Positions 13,416-17,521 of a DNA stretch of 17,521 nt are shown one piece after another. Made by a program: the position numbers and the translations under genes. The stretch comes from Fibrobacter sp. (lineage in GTDB: Bacteria; Fibrobacterota; Fibrobacteria; Fibrobacterales; Fibrobacteraceae). The notes under the pieces are model-generated. The model was not told where the DNA came from, searched no databases, and worked only from the letters and a program-made list of their open reading frames with translations. How positions within the stretch are numbered: the first letter of the stretch is position 1; each line of letters begins with the position of its first letter. The stretch spans positions 1-17,521 of the forward strand of contig JAFWRL010000309.1 in NCBI GenBank assembly GCA_017520105.1. Direction: 5' to 3'.

Positions 13416-13487
13416 CACGCTGTTCGATAGAACGCATTGTCCTTACGAAAATTTCTGTTAGGATTTTTTTTGTACAACATAAGAAAA

Positions 13488-13515
13488 CCCCGGAACTTTC
13501 GTTCCGGGGCCTTTT
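13488..13515. terminator. Bidirectional intrinsic terminator between nadE and amt
   Basis: CCCCGGAAC (13488-13496) pairs with GTTCCGGGG (13501-13509) around a TTTC loop. CCTTTTAG follows on the plus strand and TTTTCTT on the minus strand, so it can end both the rightward nadE and the leftward amt transcript. The rest of 13416-13550 holds only a T-run near 13463. Confidence 0.92.
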
Positions 13516-13550
13516 AGTCAACAGAGATACTTTTCTAAGCGAGTTCTAAA

Positions 13551-14825
13551 CTACATATTGCTGAAGATTTGGAATCCGCTGTAGGCTTCTTGACCGTGTT
13601 CGCTTTGGTCGAGCCCGCGCATTTCTTGCTTTTCCGTGACGCGAAGGCCAATCGTCTTCTTAATCACAAGGAAGATTGCGCTTGCTGCGGCAAAGCAGGG
13701 GAGAGCGTAGGCGATAACGCCGATAGCTTGAGTGCCGAGCGTGTAGTCGCCAGTCATGTCGAAGAGACCGACTGCGAGTGTGCCCCAGACACCATTCACG
13801 AGGTGGACAGAGAGAGCACCGACCGGGTCATCCAAGTGCAAGCGGTCGAAGAGGAACACTGCACCGACTACGAGCACACCAGCGATAGCGCCGATAATCC
13901 AGGAAGAGAGCGGGGTCACAACGTCAGCACCGGCGGTGATAGCGACGAGACCGGCAAGGCATCCGTTCAAGGCCATCGTGGCGTCAGGCTTCTTGGAAAC
14001 GATCCAGCTTGTGAGCGTTGCGGTAATGATGCCTGCGACAGCAGCGAGGTTCGTGGTCACGAGAATCCAGCTAGTGGCCTTCGGGTCGCCAGAGAGTGCG
14101 GAACCGGCGTTGAATCCCCACCAGCCGAACCACAGCATGAACACACCGACAGTGGCGAGAGGAATGTTGTGAGCCGGGATAGCGTGAACCTTTCCGTTCA
14201 CATACTTGCCGATACGCGGTCCGAGAATCATTACGCCAGCGAGAGCAGCCCAGCCACCCACAGAGTGCACGAGCGTAGAACCGGCGAGGTCATGAAAACC
14301 GTGTGCGCCAAGGGTAGAGAGCCAGCCGCCGCCCCATGTCCAGCTACCCACGATCGGATAGACGAGAGCCACATAGACGATGGTGAAAATCAAGAAGGAG
14401 TTGAGCTTCACGCGTTCAGCAACAGCACCGGAAACAATCGTTGCTGCGGTTGCTGCGAACATTGCCTGGAAAAGCCAGTCTGCAAATAAAGTAAAGTGGC
14501 CGTTGTAAGCGGAGGTGAAGCTTGCCGGGTTGGCCCAGTCGCCAATGCCGAAGCCCGAAAATCCGAGCCAGCCGGTAATGGCGTTGAATGTGCCTGGATA
14601 CATGAGGCCAAAGCCAAGTAGAGCGTACATCGTGATGCCGATGGCCGGGACCGCGATGTTTTTGAAGGCTACGTTTGCAGAGCACTTCGCACGCACAAGG
14701 CCTGCTTCGACACATGCAAATCCAAGACCCATGATGAACACCAGCATGGCGCTAATCATGATCCAGATGTTTTCCGTCATAAAGATGGCGTCGTTGACGG
14801 TTGCGACTGTTGCTACTTCGTTCAT
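13551..14825 (-). CDS. amt: Ammonium transporter, Amt/MEP/Rh family
   Basis: Amt trimers conduct ammonium across the inner membrane and are plugged by PII proteins. The 424-residue product (mature E. coli AmtB about 406) has about eleven hydrophobic helices and no obvious cleavable signal peptide. The twin pore histidines are His187 in FHDLAGSTLVHSVGGW and His341 in GALSVHLVNGVWGT; Asp179 matches the conserved structural aspartate. FMLWFGWWGFNAGSAL and DATMALNGCLAGLVAITAGAD are family signatures. The C-terminal tail GLRVTEKQEMRGLDQSEHGQ is the cytoplasmic region needed for PII control. AAAAAGGAT precedes the ATG at 14825. glnK lies 171 bp upstream on the same strand, the standard glnK-amt pairing, with a stem-loop cluster between. 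Confidence 0.97.
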   Translation of the reverse strand: MNEVATVATVNDAIFMTENIWIMISAMLVFIMGLGFACVEAGLVRAKCSANVAFKNIAVPAIGITMYALLGFGLMYPGTFNAITGWLGFSGFGIGDWANPASFTSAYNGHFTLFADWLFQAMFAATAATIVSGAVAERVKLNSFLIFTIVYVALVYPIVGSWTWGGGWLSTLGAHGFHDLAGSTLVHSVGGWAALAGVMILGPRIGKYVNGKVHAIPAHNIPLATVGVFMLWFGWWGFNAGSALSGDPKATSWILVTTNLAAVAGIITATLTSWIVSKKPDATMALNGCLAGLVAITAGADVVTPLSSWIIGAIAGVLVVGAVFLFDRLHLDDPVGALSVHLVNGVWGTLAVGLFDMTGDYTLGTQAIGVIAYALPCFAAASAIFLVIKKTIGLRVTEKQEMRGLDQSEHGQEAYSGFQIFSNM

Positions 14826-14850
14826 TTGTATAAATCCTTTTTGAAAATTT

Positions 14851-14985
14851 GAGGTGTGAGGTATGGGGTCGCTCGCAAGCTCGCTTTGAGGTCGCCATGC
14901 AAGGCATGGCTTGGGTTTTAATTAGGCACCAAAGGTGCGGCTCAGAGGGGCGAAGCCCCGAGCTCATACCCCAAAGCGAAGCGTG
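14851..14985. repeat. Cluster of short perfect stem-loops in the glnK-amt intercistronic region
   Basis: Three perfect hairpins with three-base loops follow one another: GCCATGC-AAG-GCATGGC (14894-14910), GCACC-AAA-GGTGC (14926-14938) and GGGGC-GAA-GCCCC (14947-14959). Outer segments GGTATG near 14860 and CATACC near 14965 occur in both arms, and CGCTTTG/CAAAGCG can also pair across the cluster. There is no U-tract. It lies within the predicted glnK-amt transcript and has no open frame worth calling. Confidence 0.7.
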
Positions 14986-14996
14986 CCCATTGCTAC

Positions 14997-15338
14997 TTAT
15001 CCGATTGCCTCCGAGCCAGTTTCGCCGGTGCGGATTCGGATGCACTGTTCAAGGGCCGTGATGAAAATTTTTCCGTCACCGATATTGCCGGTACGAGCCC
15101 CTTCAATGATGGCGTCAATGCATGGCTGCACGATTTCGTCGTTTACGGCAATCTTGAGGCAAATCTTCTTAAGCAAATTCACTTCAGTCACAACGCCACG
15201 GAAACGTTGGTTGTAGCCTTTCTGCTGGCCGCACCCTAACACGTTCGTGACAGACATCTTATAAATCTTCCTCTCATACAGCGATTGCTTTACGTTGTTG
15301 AGCCGTTCTGGTTGTATGTAAGCTGTAACTAGCTTCAT
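14997..15338 (-). CDS. glnK: PII nitrogen regulatory protein with an unmodifiable T-loop
   Basis: PII trimers sense ATP/ADP and 2-oxoglutarate and bind Amt and other nitrogen targets. The 113-residue product aligns without gaps to E. coli GlnK (112): [25 protein letters not shown] (30-41), [13 protein letters not shown] and the C-terminal [13 protein letters not shown]. In the T-loop [16 protein letters not shown], position 51, uridylylated Tyr in enteric PII, is Thr; Tyr46 is Phe; and position 49, phosphorylated Ser in cyanobacteria, is Val. Gln39 and Lys40 are kept. Nucleotide binding is therefore likely intact, but GlnD-type modification is not. AAAGGAT precedes the ATG at 15338. Transcription is predicted from the sigma-54 promoter at 15385-15400. 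NifI-type PII is an alternative, but the amt neighbour favours GlnK. Confidence 0.95.
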   Translation of the reverse strand: MKLVTAYIQPERLNNVKQSLYERKIYKMSVTNVLGCGQQKGYNQRFRGVVTEVNLLKKICLKIAVNDEIVQPCIDAIIEGARTGNIGDGKIFITALEQCIRIRTGETGSEAIG

Positions 15339-15384
15339 TGTGGTATCCTTTTTTTGAGGTTCTTTCTTGTTCGCTCAACGAAAT

Positions 15385-15400
15385 GCAAAATGCGTGCCAA
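15385..15400 (-). promoter_or_regulatory. Sigma-54 (-24/-12) promoter of glnK-amt
   Basis: On the minus strand TTGGCACG-CATT-TTGCA matches the -24/-12 consensus at all conserved bases, with ten bases between GG and GC. Predicted start is about 15373, 35 bases before the glnK ATG. Upstream palindromes lie at about -126 and -155. Confidence 0.92.
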
Positions 15401-15427
15401 AAAAATTTTAGGATACGAAATCGAGCG

Positions 15428-15453
15428 CAAACCCTTATTTTACAAGGGCTTTG
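15428..15453. other. Stem-loop between the glnK promoter and its upstream sites
   Basis: CAAACCCTT (15428-15436) can pair with AAGGGCTTTG (15444-15453) with one bulged base and a 7-base loop. It lies downstream of the AAA+ ATPase stop in the minus direction and might weakly end that transcript, but there is no U-tract. It sits in the DNA that would loop between enhancer and promoter. Confidence 0.4.
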
Positions 15454-15491
15454 GCGTAGTGTGGATTCTCTGGGACTTCTAAATGAAAGAT

Positions 15492-15535
15492 TTACAGAAA
15501 ATGTAATTATTGAGTTTTATTTACAGACTTTGAAA
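15492..15535. promoter_or_regulatory. Tandem palindromes upstream of glnK
   Basis: TTACA-GAAAA-TGTAA at 15492-15506 is a perfect copy of the shared motif. TTACA-GACTT-TGAAA at 15521-15535 has one mismatch. Centres 15499 and 15528 are 29 bp apart, at -126 and -155 from the predicted glnK start, a standard distance for sigma-54 enhancers. Confidence 0.65.
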
Positions 15536-15549
15536 TTTTTTGAGGTGAC

Positions 15550-17331
15550 CTATTCAAAATCTGAGGGGAGAATCTTGCAGATGTCTTCTTTGACAAGACT
15601 CGGCTTTACGGCAAGACGGTTTGCCTGCTTCTCAATCACTTTTTCGAACAGGTTGCGCACGTAGCGCCCGTTGCCGAAATGATTGTCTTTTTCGCGCACG
15701 GCTGCCGCGATGCATTTCTTCATGGCGGCTTCCGCATCGTAATTCATGACGTAGTCGTATTTCGACAAAAGCGACTTGAATATTTCTGCGAGTTCATCTT
15801 CGGAGTAATCGGGAAAGTCGATGTACCTGTTGAATCTTGATGAAAGTCCAGGGTTGGAGTTGACAAAATTCCTGATTTCGTTTGTATAGCCGGCGATGAT
15901 GACGACAAGTCTGTCGCGGTCGTCTTCCATGCGCTTGAGGAGCGTGTCGATAGCTTCTTGACCATAATCGCCTTCGGTGTTTCTGGAGAGGGTGTAGGCT
16001 TCGTCGATAAATAACACTCCGTCCAAAGCGCTGTCGATGACTTTGTTTGTCTTTATAGCCGTTTGTCCCATGTACCCGGCGACTAAATCGGCCCGAGTCG
16101 CTTCGATTAGGTGTCCTTTGGAGATGACTCCCAAATCCCTGAAAATTTCTGCCATGATTCGCGCAATGGTCGTTTTGCCAGTTCCCGGATTTCCGGAGAA
16201 TACCAAGTGACAGGAGGTCGGAGGGACGGAAAGTCCTTTTTTCTTGCGCTCTTTCTGAATCTTGATAAAGTTGCGGAACGTGATGACTTCACGTTTTACC
16301 GAATCAAGTCCGATAAGGTCATTCAGCTTTCTTATTGCGTCTTCGCCATTTGGATTTTTCGGTTTTTCTGTGGCGACGTTCCATGCTGCAGTATCTCTGA
16401 TGGCGTCCTTGTAGCCTACGGGGCGTGCTGAACATTTTATAGTTCCGTTAGTACGTATAAATGAACGGTAGTTGCCGATAAAACGCTCCAGATGCTGTAG
16501 CCACTGCACTTCTTGCGGAACCAGTTTCCTGTCTATATTGGCAAGAGCTGCGGAAAAGTCGTACATCAAGCGCATGTACTTTTTGACGGCGTCCGGTGAA
16601 AACTCTGCGAAAATCGATGCAAACAGGAATATTTCCCCCGAGGGCTCAACTTGGGCGTGGTTCTTCTCCAGGTTGCTGAGCAATGCGTTCATGTCGATGG
16701 TCCTGTCAACGAACGCCTGATAGACGAGTCGGTTCCAATCTGTGGTTTCCGGAGCGTTTGTACGTAACTTCAAAAGCAGCGTTACAAAGCCGCACGATTC
16801 AAAGGAATCGAAGCTGACTTCGTGTCCAAGCTTCGCTGAAAGGAAGGCTATATCCGAAAGAAATACGGTCGATAGTTCCTGGAATGTATCGTTTCCGGCG
16901 GCTCCTAGCGAAAAATGGGAACGCAATTTTTGGGCAACTCCATCGTAGTGGATAAAGTCTTGGAAAAATTTCGAAATCGCAGAAACTGTCGGCTCGAGTT
17001 TCTTCATGCACTTGATGAGGTAAGGATTTATTGTTCCGTCTGGTTTGACGGCGACTGCATAGCCCGAATCACCGGCCATGTTCTCCATTGGAGAGGTCAG
17101 CACTTCCTTCATCAAATCGGCAATTTGTTGCGAGTTTTCGTTTTCTCGATATTGGCTCCACAAGTGCGATGCGATAACCACGAAGAATACGAAAATACCA
17201 CCGAAAACTAGAAACGCAGATGGGCCGTAAATGGAAGCAAACTTGATGGCAACCACTGTGCCAATCATCAAGAACATGGTAATGATGAGCATTATGGCCT
17301 TGATCAAATTTTGGTTCTTCTTGCTTGACAT
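15550..17331 (-). CDS. Membrane-anchored CbbX/SpoVK-type AAA+ ATPase, function unknown
   Basis: This 593-residue protein has two predicted membrane segments at about 11-30 and 38-56, a mostly helical region at 100-300 that I do not recognise, and a C-terminal CbxX/CfqX-type AAA+ domain. The ATPase opens with LNDLIGLDSVKREV (336-349), then Walker A GNPGTGKT (380-387), pore loop AGYMGQTA (418-425), Walker B VLFIDEA (439-445), arginine finger SRF (498-500) and sensor-2 GNGRYVRN (553-560). The family includes the Rubisco activase CbbX, SpoVK and EccA; such proteins remodel partner proteins by pulling on them through the pore. No Rubisco, sporulation or type VII secretion gene is nearby. AGGA five bases before ATG 17331 supports the start. 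Monocistronic as far as visible. Confidence 0.88.
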   Translation of the reverse strand: MSSKKNQNLIKAIMLIITMFLMIGTVVAIKFASIYGPSAFLVFGGIFVFFVVIASHLWSQYRENENSQQIADLMKEVLTSPMENMAGDSGYAVAVKPDGTINPYLIKCMKKLEPTVSAISKFFQDFIHYDGVAQKLRSHFSLGAAGNDTFQELSTVFLSDIAFLSAKLGHEVSFDSFESCGFVTLLLKLRTNAPETTDWNRLVYQAFVDRTIDMNALLSNLEKNHAQVEPSGEIFLFASIFAEFSPDAVKKYMRLMYDFSAALANIDRKLVPQEVQWLQHLERFIGNYRSFIRTNGTIKCSARPVGYKDAIRDTAAWNVATEKPKNPNGEDAIRKLNDLIGLDSVKREVITFRNFIKIQKERKKKGLSVPPTSCHLVFSGNPGTGKTTIARIMAEIFRDLGVISKGHLIEATRADLVAGYMGQTAIKTNKVIDSALDGVLFIDEAYTLSRNTEGDYGQEAIDTLLKRMEDDRDRLVVIIAGYTNEIRNFVNSNPGLSSRFNRYIDFPDYSEDELAEIFKSLLSKYDYVMNYDAEAAMKKCIAAAVREKDNHFGNGRYVRNLFEKVIEKQANRLAVKPSLVKEDICKILPSDFE

Positions 17332-17358
17332 AAAAATCCTTGAAATTCTTATTCCAAA

Positions 17359-17388
17359 TGTATAATAATTTCTTTTTTATGCTGTCAC
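17359..17388 (-). promoter_or_regulatory. Candidate sigma-70-type promoter of the AAA+ ATPase gene
   Basis: On the minus strand GTGACA (17388-17383) lies 18 bp before TATACA (17364-17359), giving a short leader to ATG 17331. The -35 has five of six consensus bases. There is no sigma-54 element or TTACA-N5-TGTAA site here, unlike glnK next door. Confidence 0.5.
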
Positions 17389-17419
17389 CTGCCAGTCACC
17401 CCGGCCTCAGCACCCAGCT

Positions 17420-17453
17420 ACATCCATAACGAAATTAAAATTTCTATGGATGT
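17420..17453. other. Long inverted repeat upstream of the AAA+ ATPase gene
   Basis: ACATCCATA (17420-17428) with GAAATT (17431-17436) pairs with AATTTC (17439-17444) and TATGGATGT (17445-17453): a 15-bp stem with a 2-base bulge and a 2-base loop. No U-tract follows on either strand. It could be an operator, or part of the 3' end of a neighbour outside the window. Confidence 0.6.
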
Positions 17454-17496
17454 GCAAGTTACATCGGTGGCTGATTCATCATAGAAGAACTGTAAA

Positions 17497-17512
17497 CGGA
17501 ACTAAAGTTCCG
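17497..17512. other. Short perfect inverted repeat near the window end
   Basis: CGGAACT (17497-17503) and AGTTCCG (17506-17512) form a perfect 7-bp inverted repeat. It shares the core CGGAACT with the terminator stem at 13488-13509. There is no U-tract, and the neighbouring gene is outside the window. Nothing else is seen in 17454-17521. Confidence 0.4.
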
Positions 17513-17521
17513 AGCCACACA

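Noticed and set aside
13569..14489. Long plus-strand frame over amt
   Set aside because: It is antisense to a well-conserved transporter and has low-complexity polar composition.

Overview
The window looks like chromosomal DNA from a Gram-negative, probably anaerobic bacterium. My best guess is Fibrobacter or a close relative. That guess rests on moderate GC content, lysine synthesis through LL-diaminopimelate aminotransferase, the BioW route to pimeloyl-CoA, sigma-54 promoters, and several families of short intergenic repeats. It is an inference by recognition, not a database result. All genes look like core metabolism. I see no phage, insertion sequence, CRISPR array, tRNA or rRNA.

Layout. 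1-907 (minus): 5' part of carA, preceded by a short leader unit (promoter 1215-1243, leader ORF 1206-904, terminator 1047-1080). 1321-5599 (minus): bioA-bioW-bioF-bioD. 5627-7297 (minus): pyrG. 7298-7726: divergent control region. 7727-13415 (plus): dapF, dapL, a GAF-AAA+-HTH sigma-54 activator, and glutamine-dependent nadE. 13488-13515: terminator shared by convergent units. 13551-15338 (minus): amt and glnK. 15550-17331 (minus): a membrane-anchored CbbX/SpoVK-like AAA+ ATPase.

The most interesting signal is a coherent sigma-54 control circuit. Three near-perfect -24/-12 promoters (TGGCAC-N5-TTGC) lie upstream of pyrG, dapF and glnK. Each has upstream copies of a 15-bp palindrome, TTACA-N5-TGTAA, arranged as pairs with centres 29 or 30 bp apart, about 88 to 155 bp before the predicted start. 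That is the geometry of NtrC-family enhancer sites, but the half-site is neither the NifA box nor the enteric NtrC box. The likely activator is encoded in the window, downstream of dapF-dapL, so it may control itself. Target genes include ammonium uptake (glnK-amt) and glutamine- or ammonia-consuming enzymes (pyrG, nadE). This suggests a nitrogen-responsive regulon reaching into CTP, NAD and lysine/peptidoglycan synthesis. GlnK lacks the usual modifiable T-loop residues, so nitrogen sensing probably does not use uridylylation.

A second candidate system is upstream of carA. A promoter drives a leader ORF that runs through an intrinsic terminator and ends in an ATGA overlap with the carA start, with U-rich tracts before the terminator. 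This resembles pyrBI-type UTP-sensitive attenuation. One further copy of the palindrome sits above that promoter. GA-rich repeats and hairpin repeats fill several gene junctions, and one of them has become the N-terminal codons of bioD.
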